50,211 nucleotides of DNA from Nitrospirota bacterium (GCA_012026685.1 VEOY01000185.1:1-50211), one strand, 5' to 3'. Counted from the stretch's first letter, positions 1-8,771 are shown. Translations and numbers: made by a program. Notes: a model not told the origin generated them from the sequence alone.

Positions 1-881
1 GAGGTGCTCAGGGAGGAGAGGTTGTATCCTCCTTCAAGACAGAAAATATAGGGAATTCCCTTTTTTGATGTAAGTATAGACCTGACGATATTCCTGATAC
101 CCTCATCGGTTACCCGTATACCTGCAAGCGGGTCGGCTACGTGCAGATCATATCCGGCGGATACCAGAACGATATCAGGGGCAAAGCGCGCGATCAACCC
201 CGGAAGGATGTCCTGATATGCGTGGAAGTAATCTTTGTCGCCTGCTCCATGGTGCATCGGAATATTATAGGTACAGCCCTGTCCGGCTCTTTTACCACAT
301 TCGCTGTCTTTCCCTGTCCCCGGGTAATGCGGAAACTGGTGCGTGCTGAAGTAGAAAACGGAATTATCCTCTTCAAAGATATGCTGTGTGCCATTTCCGT
401 GATGTACGTCAAAATCAATAATGAACACCTTGCGGTATCCGACTTTTTGGGCATATCGTGCTCCCACAGCGACATTATTGAATATACAGAACCCCATGGC
501 GCGGTCTGCTTCTGCGTGATGTCCTGGCGGCCTTACGGCGCAGAAGGCCCGCTCTATCACGCCAGCCTTGCATCCATCCACCGCGCTGATGACCGCACCT
601 GCCGCAAACAGCGCAGCCTCTACTGAATGGCGCGAAACGTAGGTGTCCGGATCAAAATAGCCGGTGAAATGAAGGATCTCAGATAAATAGGCTGCCGTAT
701 GCACTGAGAGGATATCCGCCTCGTCCGCTTTTTTCGGTTTAAGATGGCGCATCGCCTTCCAAAGGGATGAACCCTTTAACGTATTGTTAATTACGACCAG
801 GCGGTCAACTGATTCCGGATGGCCGGGAGGCATTTCGTGCAGAAGAAAAACATCATCGTAGACAAATCCGACTTTATGCAT
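1..881 (-). CDS. Histone deacetylase / AcuC-like family hydrolase (3' end cut by window edge)
   Basis: Zinc hydrolase of the arginase/HDAC superfamily, which deacetylates acetyl-lysine or acetylpolyamine substrates in the cytoplasm. The reading frame is open from an ATG at 881 to the window edge (293 codons), so only the C-terminal tail is missing. Visible motifs are RPPGHHA with the His pair at residues 121-122, DFDVHHGNG with the zinc ligands Asp158 and His160, AGYD with Asp245, and LEGGYNL near the edge. There is no Shine-Dalgarno sequence; a TAGAAT box lies 6 nt before the ATG. The exact substrate (acetoin-utilisation AcuC-like, acetylpolyamine or other) cannot be told from sequence alone. 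Confidence 0.9.
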   Translation of the reverse strand, partial: MHKVGFVYDDVFLLHEMPPGHPESVDRLVVINNTLKGSSLWKAMRHLKPKKADEADILSVHTAAYLSEILHFTGYFDPDTYVSRHSVEAALFAAGAVISAVDGCKAGVIERAFCAVRPPGHHAEADRAMGFCIFNNVAVGARYAQKVGYRKVFIIDFDVHHGNGTQHIFEEDNSVFYFSTHQFPHYPGTGKDSECGKRAGQGCTYNIPMHHGAGDKDYFHAYQDILPGLIARFAPDIVLVSAGYDLHVADPLAGIRVTDEGIRNIVRSILTSKKGIPYIFCLEGGYNLSSLST

Positions 882-887
882 GCGGTA

Positions 888-896
888 ATTCTACCA
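888..896 (-). promoter_or_regulatory. Extended -10 box abutting the HDAC-like gene
   Basis: On the minus strand TGG-TAGAAT reads as an extended -10 element. It lies 6 nt upstream of the ATG at 881, which would put the transcription start at or next to the start codon. I see no good -35 box. The stretch 897-1030 behind it shows no recognisable gene or RNA. Confidence 0.4.
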
Positions 897-1030
897 AAAA
901 CATTGGATGAATGGCGAATTGACCTGTATTGTCATTCTGACAGTTAGAGCTCATTGGCGCCGCAGGGATTCCATGAATAGTCCTGTCCGATATGTCTTGA
1001 GGAGGTTCGCCATGGGCACTGCCATGTCAC

Positions 1031-1063
1031 AAAAAAGCCCCCCCTGAGTCAGCAGGGGGGGCT
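1031..1063 (-). terminator. Intrinsic terminator of fhs
   Basis: Read on the minus strand, a 9-bp GC-rich stem (AGCCCCCCC paired with GGGGGGGCT, 1063-1055 with 1044-1036) with a 10-nt loop is followed by a run of U (1036-1031). It lies about 20 nt after the fhs stop codon. Confidence 0.9.
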
Positions 1064-1083
1064 GAATTACAGACCAGTGGCTG

Positions 1084-2847
1084 TTAGAACAGTCCGCTCA
1101 CCTTTCCGGTATTGACATCCACATCGATCCTTCTGAATGCAGGATTAGAGCTCGTCCCGGGCATGAGACTGATCGTCCCGGCCATGGGGCAGAGGAACTT
1201 GGCCCCGGAATAGATCAGCACGTCCCTGATAGGAAGAACCCAGCCTTTCGGCACGCCCTTAAGCACCGGGTCATGGGTGAGGCTCAGGTGGGTCTTGACC
1301 ATCATGGTTGCATAGTCGGCGTACTGAGGGTCCTCTTCCAGCATTTTGGCTTTGGCTTCTGCATCGGGAAGCCAGGACACGCCGTCTGCACCGTAGACCT
1401 CTTTCGCGATGATGGCGACGCGGTCGCGCAGTTTCATCTCAAGGGGATAGAGGAACTTGAAGTTGTTATTTTCCTTGCAGGCGTCGATGACCGCATCTGC
1501 CAGTTCCAACGCTCCCTCGCCGCCTTTGAGCCAGTGCTGGGATTCTGCGCAGCGGGCGCCTGCAGCCTCGGCAGCCTTCTTGACAACAGCGACTTCGGCG
1601 TCGGTATCTGTATAGAACCGGTTGATGCAGACCACCGGGTTGATGCCCGACTTGCGGATGACATTGATCATGTGGACCATGTTGGCGCAGCCTTTTTCGA
1701 CCAAAGCAATGTTTTCTTTGGTGTACTCATCGGGCAGGGCCTTGCCGGCCACGACCTTGGGTCCTCCGCCGTGCATCTTCAGCGCCCGCACCGTAGTCGT
1801 GAGCACCGAAACATGGGGCTTCAGGCCGCTGAAGCGGGACTTCACGTTCCAGAATTTCTCGAACCCGATGTCTGCGGCAAACCCGGACTCGGTCACATGG
1901 TAGTCGAAGAGCTTCAGGCCGACCCGGTCGGCGATAATGGAAGACTGTCCGACCGCGATGTTGGCGAAGGGACCTGCGTGAACGAAGCAGGGGTTATATT
2001 CAGCTGTGCACATGAGCGTGGGGTTGATGGTGTTGCGCATGAAGGCAGCCATGGCGTTGCCCACTTCAAGGTCTCCGGTGGTGACCGGCTTGCCGCTCTT
2101 GTCGAAGGCGACAGTGATCCTGTTGAGGCGCTGCTTGAGGTCCGCAAGATCGTTGGCGATGGAGAGGATGGCCATACATTCCGAGCCCACGGCAATGCCG
2201 AACTTCGACTGCATCATATAGCCGTCCTGTCTGCCGCCCATGCCGATAATGATGTTGCGGAGGCTCTGGGCGCAGAAATCCATGATCCAGCCCATCTCCA
2301 CCCGGGTCGGATCGATGTCCAGTCTCTTCATCTTTGTAAGCCTCGCCAACTGCTCATCGTTATAGTTCCTCTCATGCTGCATCCGGGAAGTCATTGCCAC
2401 CATAGCCAGGTTGTGGGCGTTCATGATGTCGTTGATGTCACCGGTGAGGCCGAGGGAGAACTCGGTCATGGGGATCAGCAGAGAATTGCCGCCGCCGGCC
2501 GCCGTACCCTTGACATTCATGGTAGGACCGCCGGAGGGCTGCCGCAGGGCGCCGCCTACGTTGACACCCCGCTTGCCGAGGCCTTCCATAAGACCGCATG
2601 ACGTGGTGCTCTTGCCTTCGCCCAGCGGGGTGGGGGTGATGGCAGTAACCTCAATATACTTACCGTCGGGTTTTCCCTTGAGACGCTCGATGACCTTCAG
2701 GAAGTCGATCTTCGAGAGGCGGCCCATGGGAAGCATCTCGTCCTTCTGCAGGCCAAGTTTCTCGCGCCATTCATCCGGGGTGGGCATGTTCTTTTCAGCT
2801 TCTTCGGAAATCTGCCAGTCGGCTAACTTCGTTGCATCATAGGGCAT
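1084..2847 (-). CDS. fhs: Formate-tetrahydrofolate ligase
   Basis: ATP-dependent ligase that makes 10-formyl-THF from formate and THF. It is the formate-entry step of the methyl branch of the Wood-Ljungdahl pathway and supplies C1 units for purine and fMet-tRNA synthesis. The 587-residue product is slightly longer than the usual 555-560 because of an N-terminal extension. The ATP-binding P-loop [11 protein letters not shown] is at residues 71-81, followed by the conserved family segments [10 protein letters not shown] and [15 protein letters not shown]. The start is set by AGGAGG just upstream of the ATG. The gene is monocistronic, with its own promoter (2947-2976) and terminator (1031-1063). 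No other Wood-Ljungdahl genes are present here; purN and fmt elsewhere in the window use its product. Confidence 0.98.
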   Translation of the reverse strand: MPYDATKLADWQISEEAEKNMPTPDEWREKLGLQKDEMLPMGRLSKIDFLKVIERLKGKPDGKYIEVTAITPTPLGEGKSTTSCGLMEGLGKRGVNVGGALRQPSGGPTMNVKGTAAGGGNSLLIPMTEFSLGLTGDINDIMNAHNLAMVAMTSRMQHERNYNDEQLARLTKMKRLDIDPTRVEMGWIMDFCAQSLRNIIIGMGGRQDGYMMQSKFGIAVGSECMAILSIANDLADLKQRLNRITVAFDKSGKPVTTGDLEVGNAMAAFMRNTINPTLMCTAEYNPCFVHAGPFANIAVGQSSIIADRVGLKLFDYHVTESGFAADIGFEKFWNVKSRFSGLKPHVSVLTTTVRALKMHGGGPKVVAGKALPDEYTKENIALVEKGCANMVHMINVIRKSGINPVVCINRFYTDTDAEVAVVKKAAEAAGARCAESQHWLKGGEGALELADAVIDACKENNNFKFLYPLEMKLRDRVAIIAKEVYGADGVSWLPDAEAKAKMLEEDPQYADYATMMVKTHLSLTHDPVLKGVPKGWVLPIRDVLIYSGAKFLCPMAGTISLMPGTSSNPAFRRIDVDVNTGKVSGLF

Positions 2848-2946
2848 ACTAACCTCCTAAAAAATATAGTTTTTATTGTGCTGCTGTGAGGCGATAATTG
2901 ATCCTTTTGTCCGCAGGTTTTCATGCGCTGCTTGAACAATTGCGTG

Positions 2947-2976
2947 ATTATAGCAGTATTACAAAATAATCTTCAA
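2947..2976 (-). promoter_or_regulatory. Sigma-70 promoter of fhs
   Basis: On the minus strand: TTGAAG (2976-2971), an 18-nt spacer, and TATAAT (2952-2947) preceded by TGC (extended -10). The predicted leader is about 90 nt. I looked for a THF riboswitch in this leader and did not see one. Confidence 0.75.
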
Positions 2977-3066
2977 TATAAAAAAAGCTAATAAATTTAT
3001 AAGAGAAAATACTCGTAGATTTTCTGAAAAAACATGGTATATAGTATAAATTCTGGAGGTTTACTA

Positions 3067-4020
3067 ATGAAAAAGAAGTTGATATTGTTTTGTATTTTCT
3101 GCCAGCTTTTCCTGCCACGGGCGGACGCATCGTATCTGTTGGACAGGGTTGTAGCGGTCGTCAATGATGAAGTGATAACCTGGAGCGAGCTTTACCGTTC
3201 TATGGAGACGGATGCAATGCCAGAAGTCAGGAAACTCAGCGAAGACGAACGAAAAAAGGTATTTAGAGAGAATGAGACCGTATTCCTTGAAAATCTCATC
3301 AACGTGAAGCTTCAGCTTCAGGAGGCCCGAAATACGGGCATTCGGGTGACCGACGCAGAATTAAAAGACGCCATTGATGGCATAAAGAACAAATACGGCA
3401 TGTCCGAAGAGAAATTCATGGAATCTCTCAAGGCTGAAGGATTTACGATCGATGAATACAAAAAGCGCTTGCGGGAACAGATCATGCTCAGCAAGATCGT
3501 AAATCAGCAGGTCAGGAACAAGGTGCTGGTGAATGATCAGGACATCGATGCTTTTATTCGCGACAATAGCGATTTTAAGGCATCCACGGAAAGATATCAC
3601 TTACGCCACATTTTTTTTAAGAAGCCGGGAAATCCTGCTGACAGACCTAAGGTCGAAGAATTGGCACAATCCGTATATGCAAAGATCACAGGTGGCGGAG
3701 ACTTTGTAAGCCTTGCGAAGGAATATTCCGAAGATGCTACCAGGAATAACGGCGGTGACCTGGGGTTTTTTGAACAGGAAAATCTTACTAAGGAATTCAG
3801 TTCCGCGCTGTCTCAGATGAAGCCGGGAGATGTGAGCAAGCCTCTCTGGACCAGCGCGGGGCTTCATATCATCAAACTTGAGGAAAAGTCGGCAAAGAAA
3901 TCGCCTGAAGAGATCAGGGAAAAAGCAAAGACAACCCTCAGTAACAAGCTCTTTATGGAACGGTACAACACTTGGCTCAAGTCGCTCCGGGAGCGGGCCT
4001 TCATTGATATCAGGCTATAG
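3067..4020 (+). CDS. SurA-like parvulin peptidyl-prolyl isomerase
   Basis: Periplasmic chaperone and PPIase of the SurA/PpiC type, which assists outer-membrane protein folding. The 317-residue product starts at ATG 3067 with TGGAGG upstream; an upstream in-frame ATG at 3034 lacks a ribosome site and would disrupt the signal peptide. The signal peptide ends near PRADA (about residue 21). It is followed by the SurA N-terminal segment (LLDRVVAVVNDEVITWSEL) and one canonical parvulin domain from about residue 175 (RHIFF, GGDLGFF, GLHIIKLEE). The C-terminal helix (YNTWLKSLRERAFIDIRL) resembles that of the gene at 48550. The gene lies 51 nt before purN and probably shares its transcript. Confidence 0.92.
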   Translation: MKKKLILFCIFCQLFLPRADASYLLDRVVAVVNDEVITWSELYRSMETDAMPEVRKLSEDERKKVFRENETVFLENLINVKLQLQEARNTGIRVTDAELKDAIDGIKNKYGMSEEKFMESLKAEGFTIDEYKKRLREQIMLSKIVNQQVRNKVLVNDQDIDAFIRDNSDFKASTERYHLRHIFFKKPGNPADRPKVEELAQSVYAKITGGGDFVSLAKEYSEDATRNNGGDLGFFEQENLTKEFSSALSQMKPGDVSKPLWTSAGLHIIKLEEKSAKKSPEEIREKAKTTLSNKLFMERYNTWLKSLRERAFIDIRL

Positions 4021-4071
4021 CTTTTTTTATCGCTTGCCATAATTTCGGAGACATTTCATCAGGAGGCATGA

Positions 4072-4728
4072 ATGGAGATGCTTTCCATCGGGGTCCTCGC
4101 TTCAGGGCGGGGCGCGAATTTTCAGTCGATCATTGATTGCATTGAATCAGGATACCTCAAGGCAAGGATCGCGTTGCTTGTCACGGATAACCCGAACTCG
4201 TATGCCATTGAAAGGGCCAGAAAGCACGGGATCGAGACCCTTATTCTCATCCCCGAGCACTATGGTTCGCGAAGTGACTATTACAGAAAGGTTGCCCACG
4301 AGCTGAAAATTCGCGAGACAGGACTGGTTGTTCTTGCCGGGTTCATGCGGATAGTGGGAAAACCGCTCATCGAAGCCTTCCCGAACAGGATCATGAATAT
4401 ACATCCCGCTTTGCTTCCATCTTTTCCCGGCCTTCACGGGCAGGCTCAGGCAATCGATTATGGAGTAAAGATTTCCGGCTGCACGGTTCATTTTGTCGAT
4501 GAAGGCATGGATACCGGTCCAATTATCATCCAGGCTGCGGTCCCGGCATTTTTCGATGATACCGAAGATGTCCTGTCGGAAAGGATCCTGAAACTGGAGC
4601 ATCGGATTTTTCCTGCTGCCATCAGGCTATTTTCCGAGAACCGTCTCCAGGTCGTGGGGAGAAAGGTAAGAATTCACGGTCCGGTCCCCGATGACCTCTC
4701 TTTGATAAATCCACAAATCCCGGAGTAG
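4072..4728 (+). CDS. purN: Phosphoribosylglycinamide formyltransferase
   Basis: Transfers the formyl group of 10-formyl-THF to GAR in the third step of purine synthesis. The product is 218 residues. The catalytic triad is visible as Asn109 and His111 in MNIHPALLPSFPG and Asp147 in EGMDTGP, with the same spacing as E. coli Asn106/His108/Asp144. The GAR-binding loop SGRGANFQ is at residues 11-18. The start ATG at 4072 follows AGGAGG by about 6 nt. It is followed after only 2 nt by an ECF sigma gene, an uncommon neighbour for purN. Confidence 0.97.
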   Translation: MEMLSIGVLASGRGANFQSIIDCIESGYLKARIALLVTDNPNSYAIERARKHGIETLILIPEHYGSRSDYYRKVAHELKIRETGLVVLAGFMRIVGKPLIEAFPNRIMNIHPALLPSFPGLHGQAQAIDYGVKISGCTVHFVDEGMDTGPIIIQAAVPAFFDDTEDVLSERILKLEHRIFPAAIRLFSENRLQVVGRKVRIHGPVPDDLSLINPQIPE

Positions 4729-4730
4729 GG

Positions 4731-5288
4731 ATGGAGGAGACTGACATCGCCTTAATGGCCCGCATCAAGATGGGCGATGCAAAGGCCTTTGAAGTTCTTC
4801 TTGCCCGACACCAGAAATCTGTGTTTAACCTCGCCCTGCGCTTTCTGGGGGATCCTGACGAAGCGGAAGACATTATGCAGAATACCTTTCTGCGCATTCT
4901 AAAAGCATCACGGACCTATACCCCGGAAGCCAAATTCACCACATGGCTGTACACTATAGTAAAAAATTTGTGTTTCAATGTGCTGCGGAGCAGGAAGTCA
5001 GTAGAGCTTGTCTCCATGGATAATGAATATCTGCCGGACTTACCTGCAACAGAAGAGAATCCAATAGCGCGCATTTCGCAATCGCAACTCAGGGAGACGG
5101 TGATCGGGGCCATCGGTAAGTTACCGAAAAATATGCAGATGGCGGTCATTCTCAGCAAATATCACGGGCTTCAATACGATGAGATCGCGGCTATCATGGG
5201 ATGTTCTGTCAACGCGGTTAAACTTCGTGTCCATAGGGCCAAGCTAATCCTCGCACAGGAATTAAAGGGGCTGAAACAGGAAACCTGA
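4731..5288 (+). CDS. ECF-type RNA polymerase sigma factor (RpoE-like)
   Basis: Group 4 sigma factor of 185 residues with only regions 2 and 4. Region 2 contains LALRFLGDPDEAEDIMQNTFLR and the -10 recognition helix FTTWLYTIVKNLCFNVLR. Region 4 (about residues 125-180) contains LPKNMQMAVILSKY, then a helix-turn-helix YDEIAAIMGCSVNAVKLRVHRAK. Two nt separate it from purN, and the next gene is a zinc anti-sigma factor, so the two form a sigma/anti-sigma pair. Its regulon is unknown; the surrounding foldase and DUF3106 genes suggest envelope stress (inference). Confidence 0.95.
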   Translation: MEETDIALMARIKMGDAKAFEVLLARHQKSVFNLALRFLGDPDEAEDIMQNTFLRILKASRTYTPEAKFTTWLYTIVKNLCFNVLRSRKSVELVSMDNEYLPDLPATEENPIARISQSQLRETVIGAIGKLPKNMQMAVILSKYHGLQYDEIAAIMGCSVNAVKLRVHRAKLILAQELKGLKQET

Positions 5289-5324
5289 GACTTTTTGGGC
5301 GTGTTTAATAGGAGGAGGAGAGCT

Positions 5325-5861
5325 ATGGATTGCAGGAACATCCAGCGGTTGTTGCCCGCGTATCAGGATAAGGAACTGACGGGGGCTCAAGTTAGGGAGA
5401 TCGAGGATCATCTGCTGACCTGCACGGCATGCCGGGACATGAAATCAGCTGTTTCAGAGTCGTGGAGCAACCTTGGTGCGTGGGAGGATTCTGAAGTTCC
5501 GCGAAGGGCAAGGGAAAGTCTCATGTCTTGCGTTTCGCGACAACGGAAAATGCTTTGGATAAAGATAGCTCTTCCTGTAGCCGCAACGCTTGTCATTATT
5601 TTCGGATTAACGATAAGGTATATGGGATACAGGAACGAAGGCCGGATTCAAGTCCCGTTGGCATCAACGGATCAGATGTCTACGGAGCATGCCGACGTCG
5701 ATGAAGATGAATTGATCGCTGATCTTCACATCCTGCAGGATGAAGAGTTCTTTGATGCAGTAGAAGAACTTGTAAGCATTGATTATCTCCCTCTTGTTGA
5801 GGAACCTTCTCAAACAGAAACCGATGAACAGAGAAGTTCCCTGCCGGTAATTGTCACATGA
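5325..5861 (+). CDS. Membrane-anchored zinc-finger anti-sigma factor
   Basis: This 178-residue protein has an N-terminal anti-sigma zinc finger with the H-x3-C-x2-C motif (His29, Cys33, Cys36) that in this family clamps the cognate ECF sigma. One transmembrane helix (about residues 77-98) follows, then an acidic, presumably periplasmic, tail of about 80 residues with no recognised domain. The ATG at 5325 follows AGGAGGAG; an upstream in-frame TTG at 5295 is disfavoured. It overlaps the next gene by ATGA, so translation is coupled. Confidence 0.88.
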   Translation: MDCRNIQRLLPAYQDKELTGAQVREIEDHLLTCTACRDMKSAVSESWSNLGAWEDSEVPRRARESLMSCVSRQRKMLWIKIALPVAATLVIIFGLTIRYMGYRNEGRIQVPLASTDQMSTEHADVDEDELIADLHILQDEEFFDAVEELVSIDYLPLVEEPSQTETDEQRSSLPVIVT

Positions 5862-6346
5862 CCAGAAGCATGGTGGTGCTTCTGACAGCTGCATTTGTTT
5901 TGCTCCAGGGGCTTAGCGCTCACGCTGATGAGGCAATGATGCGCAGAAACAAGATCCTCTGGGAATCCATGTCATCCGAAGAGAAAGATCGGGTCATCAG
6001 GAGCTATCATGAATGGAAATCGAGTCCGCCCCAAAGGAAAGAAAGGATACGGCGGAACTATGATACTTTTAACGATCTTTCTCCCGAGGAAAAGAGAATG
6101 CTGAGAGCTCGCTACCGGAACCTCAACAGCCTCCGACCGAGTGTTCGCGAGAGAGTCCGGGAGAAGATTAATCGGGTCGAGTCACTGCCTCCTGAAAACA
6201 GAGCGGAGATCGAGAAGAGGTACCTCAAAGAGAGGGAGCGGTCAGCAGATGAACGAATGAGACATCTTCAGGGTTCGCGATTTTGGAAGGATCTCTCGGA
6301 TGAGGAAAGGGATATCTTCAAAAAGCTCATAAATCCAATGGAGTAG
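5858..6346 (+). CDS. Exported DUF3106 helical-repeat protein
   Basis: This 162-residue protein has a signal peptide (cleavage near AHA, residue 23). The rest is highly charged and helical, with repeated units of about 20-25 residues of the form SxEEKxRxxxxYxxWxxL (WESMSSEEKDRVIRSY, FNDLSPEEKRMLRARY, VESLPPENRAEIEKRY, FWKDLSDEERDIFKKL). This is the pattern of DUF3106. Its function is unknown. It is translationally coupled (ATGA overlap) to the anti-sigma gene, so it is probably a periplasmic effector or sensor partner of the ECF module. Confidence 0.8.
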   Translation: MTRSMVVLLTAAFVLLQGLSAHADEAMMRRNKILWESMSSEEKDRVIRSYHEWKSSPPQRKERIRRNYDTFNDLSPEEKRMLRARYRNLNSLRPSVRERVREKINRVESLPPENRAEIEKRYLKERERSADERMRHLQGSRFWKDLSDEERDIFKKLINPME

Positions 6347-6399
6347 GGCTATATCGTAAAGAATTACATTAAGTGGTGCAGCCAGCACCCATGCATGCT

Positions 6400-6649
6400 T
6401 TATGGAAGGTAGTGTTTCAAGATTATCCTTCCGAGTGGATCTTTTCTGACATCCTCAGCATCAAGAACTACTAAAAAGCTATTCCCTTTCGTGCGGTCGT
6501 AAACTTCGGTCATGATCCATCCCTGTCCATCGGTATGAGACATCAATAGATATGACTCCGGGCACGGGAATGAACAACGGTTCACCGCAATACAGCCATT
6601 TGCCGAAATCGTACGTTTCAGAATTCCTGGTAGACTGCAGGCAGAACAC
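6400..6649 (-). pseudogene. Decayed C-terminal part of a carotenoid oxygenase (RPE65/CCD family)
   Basis: Two adjacent minus-strand reading frames together match the C-terminal region of carotenoid cleavage oxygenases. Frame one (about 6649-6557) reads STRNSETYDFGKWLYCGEPLFIP, close to the family pattern DLxTGxxxxxDFGxxxxxGEPxFVP. Frame two (about 6545-6400) reads DGQGWIMTEVYD, then NSFLVVLDAEDV, then GRIILKHYLP, close to DDGWLLxxVYDxxxxxSELVVLDAxD and VARVxLPxxVP. A single indel between about 6545 and 6557 joins them. A TAG interrupts the first frame upstream, and the frame stops at KHYLP before the usual GFHG end. It is therefore a broken remnant, not a gene. Confidence 0.65.
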
Positions 6650-6749
6650 CTATGGAGATATGCTGAGATCGACGCCAAACCAAATGACTGTAATAATGTC
6701 CTGCGTGTGATCCCCTCTCTCCCTCAGCGCAAATTCATTCACAAATTCC

Positions 6750-6778
6750 TTGATGCAGACGGTATAAGAGGATATAAT
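6750..6778 (+). promoter_or_regulatory. Sigma-70 promoter of the rsmD-coaD-EamA-queE operon
   Basis: TTGATG (6750-6755), a 17-nt spacer and TATAAT (6773-6778): a near-consensus promoter with a leader of about 80 nt before rsmD. Confidence 0.75.
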
Positions 6779-6864
6779 TTCAGGACAATGAATCAATATC
6801 CCCTGTTCGTATCTTCGATGGCTCGAGGACCGGCAGGAAGCGACAGCGGAAGGATCATGCACGA

Positions 6865-7437
6865 ATGAGAATTTCCTCCGGGGAACTGAAGGGTCGAAAG
6901 ATCGGGAAGAAAAAACTGTTTGCAGGGAGGGGTGGAAAGGATGACCTGAGGCCTACTTCTGCAAAAGTTCGGGAGGCCATTTTTGATATTCTGAGGAATA
7001 ATCTGGCTGGGGCATCTTTCCTTGACCTGTACGCAGGCTCTGGAACCGTAGGAATCGAGGCTGCATCAAGAGGTGCGGACAGGGTTATTTTTGTCGAGGC
7101 CGTTCGGTCGCGGGCTAAAGCAATAGATGAGATAACCGGAAAGCTTGCACTCACAGGCAGGACACGCGTTTATTGTGAACGAATAGAGGAATTTCTGAAA
7201 CGAAGCTCTCGATCAGGTGACCGGTTTGACGTCATATTTGCGGATCCCCCCTACGATTCGGAAGAAATTGATAAAATTCTGCCATTGATCGACGAATATG
7301 GTATCTTAAATGATCAGGGAGCCGTTCTCATTGAACATACACGAAAGAAGAAGGTCCCCGAGCGGATAGCAGCCTTGCTGCTCAAAAAACAGTACCGGTA
7401 TGGAGATACCATGCTTGCTCTGTACAGGAAATCATAA
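6865..7437 (+). CDS. rsmD: 16S rRNA (guanine966-N2)-methyltransferase
   Basis: SAM-dependent methyltransferase that modifies G966 of 16S rRNA. The product is 190 residues. The family signature LRPTSAKVREAIFDIL is at residues 28-43, the SAM-binding motif DLYAGSGTVGIEAASRGA at 54-71, and the catalytic DPPY at 127-130. Its stop codon overlaps the coaD start by one base. The rsmD-coaD pairing is very common in bacteria. Confidence 0.96.
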   Translation: MRISSGELKGRKIGKKKLFAGRGGKDDLRPTSAKVREAIFDILRNNLAGASFLDLYAGSGTVGIEAASRGADRVIFVEAVRSRAKAIDEITGKLALTGRTRVYCERIEEFLKRSSRSGDRFDVIFADPPYDSEEIDKILPLIDEYGILNDQGAVLIEHTRKKKVPERIAALLLKKQYRYGDTMLALYRKS

Positions 7438-7925
7438 TGATGAAACGTACTGCCATTTACCCGGGAACATTCGATCCGTTCACGAACGGTCACCTTGATC
7501 TTGTGCGGAGAGGGCTCCGGATATTTGACCACCTGATCATTGCCGTCGCTCCGAGCCCCAAAAAGAACCCTCTGTTCACCGTCGATGAACGGTTGGGTTT
7601 CATCCGAAAGACGCTGAGAGGGTACAAGAGGGTGAGCATGGAGATGTTTGACGGACTGCTTGTGGACTATGCACGCGAGAAAAAGGGAGCGGCTATAATC
7701 AGAGGGCTGAGGGCTGTTTCTGATTTTGAATATGAGCTGCAGCTGGCACTGATGAACAGGCGGCTTTCATCGGACATCGAGACGGTATTCATGATGCCGA
7801 GTGAGGAATATTCGTATCTGACCGCAACCATTGTCAAGGAAATCTCGTCACTTGGGGGGATGGTAAGGGGTCTTGTCCCCCCTCATGTGGAACGTGCCCT
7901 GCAAAAGAAGTTCGGAAGTAGCTGA
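7437..7925 (+). CDS. coaD: Phosphopantetheine adenylyltransferase
   Basis: Catalyses the penultimate step of coenzyme A synthesis (4'-phosphopantetheine + ATP to dephospho-CoA). The product is 162 residues, typical for the family. The nucleotidyltransferase motif YPGTFDPFTNGH is near the N terminus and KGAAIIRGLRAVSDFEYE is mid-protein. The C-terminal ATP-binding element reads YLTATIVKEIS in place of the usual ISSTxxREI form. Two consecutive ATG codons (7437, 7440) are possible starts. AGGA lies 8 nt before the first, which overlaps the rsmD stop. Confidence 0.97.
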   Translation: MMKRTAIYPGTFDPFTNGHLDLVRRGLRIFDHLIIAVAPSPKKNPLFTVDERLGFIRKTLRGYKRVSMEMFDGLLVDYAREKKGAAIIRGLRAVSDFEYELQLALMNRRLSSDIETVFMMPSEEYSYLTATIVKEISSLGGMVRGLVPPHVERALQKKFGSS

Positions 7926-7934
7926 CAGAGCCTG

Positions 7935-8771
7935 ATGGGCCAGCTGTATATCCTGTCTGCCATAGTCCTCTGGAGCTCTCTCGGCATTCTCGTCAGGCTG
8001 GCTGCAGTTCCTGTCCATGTCCTCATTTTTTATACACTTATCGTATCCGGCGTACTTCAGGGAACATATATCGTATTCAAAGGGTATCATCGTGAAATAG
8101 CCCATCCCGGGCGGCTCAGGTATCCGATATTTCTGGGGGTCGTCAGCGCGGTAAATATGCTCACGTTTTATTTCGCATTCACCAGGACGACCATTGCCAA
8201 TGCGATATTGACTCACTATATCGCTCCGGTTATCGTTGCTTTTCTCGCTGTAATTTTTCTGAAAGAAAAGATCACCTTGCATCTCGTTGCTGCCATTTTG
8301 CTGGCATCAGCAGGCCTGTGGCTCATGCTGAACGGCCTTTCTTTCATTGAGAGCCAGTCTGCCGGTATTATCGCGGGGGTCATTTCGGGAGGTGCATATG
8401 CACTTATCGTGATCTTGGGTCGTGTCTCTGCTCAGCAATTTCGCCCTGTCGTACTGACATTTCTGGTAAATACTACGAGCGTCATTCTGCTGGCGCCGTT
8501 TATCCGTGGAATTCCGCTTCACGCGATCTGGTTTTTCATCTTGATGGCCATTGTGCATTCAACGATAGCGCCGGTACTCTACTATCGCGGATTACGTGAT
8601 GTCAGCGCCAGCAGGACTGCAGTTCTCGGTTATCTTGAACCTCTCTGTGCGATAGTGCTTGGCATGCTCATTCTGCATGAGATCCCGGGTGCATACTCGC
8701 TGTACGGAGGCATTCTGATCATATGCGCCGGCCTTATAACGATGACGGCGAAATACCAGGAATCCACATGA
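7935..8771 (+). CDS. EamA/DMT-family membrane transporter
   Basis: Integral membrane protein of 278 residues built from two EamA repeats of about five helices each (first about 1-130, second about 145-275). This is the architecture of drug/metabolite exporters such as YdcZ/RhaT-like permeases. The second repeat carries SASRTAVLGYLEPLCAIVLGMLILHE, a typical EamA element with the conserved Glu-Pro. The substrate cannot be inferred. It sits between coaD and queE and overlaps queE by ATGA. The ribosome site is weak. Confidence 0.88.
   Translation: MGQLYILSAIVLWSSLGILVRLAAVPVHVLIFYTLIVSGVLQGTYIVFKGYHREIAHPGRLRYPIFLGVVSAVNMLTFYFAFTRTTIANAILTHYIAPVIVAFLAVIFLKEKITLHLVAAILLASAGLWLMLNGLSFIESQSAGIIAGVISGGAYALIVILGRVSAQQFRPVVLTFLVNTTSVILLAPFIRGIPLHAIWFFILMAIVHSTIAPVLYYRGLRDVSASRTAVLGYLEPLCAIVLGMLILHEIPGAYSLYGGILIICAGLITMTAKYQEST

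Larger units (their letters stand above)
6347..6864. other. Non-coding stretch between DUF3106 gene and rsmD
   Basis: This 518-nt gap has no intact gene. It contains a frameshifted minus-strand carotenoid-oxygenase remnant (6400-6649) and the rsmD promoter (6750-6778). A minus-strand open frame at 6650-6862 matches no family I recognise. It could be more of the decayed gene in another frame, but I cannot show this. Confidence 0.6.

Noticed and set aside
1273-2601. Long open frame (442 codons) on the plus strand opposite fhs
   Set aside because: It is antisense to a fully recognised fhs with strong motifs, has no family similarity and reflects the codon bias of fhs.
2848-2946. Possible THF riboswitch in the fhs leader
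   Set aside because: The leader lacks the conserved THF aptamer segments; only a promoter and ribosome site are recognisable.
6650-6862. Minus-strand open frame of about 70 codons
   Set aside because: It matches no family I know and spans the rsmD promoter region; at best it is more of the decayed oxygenase gene.
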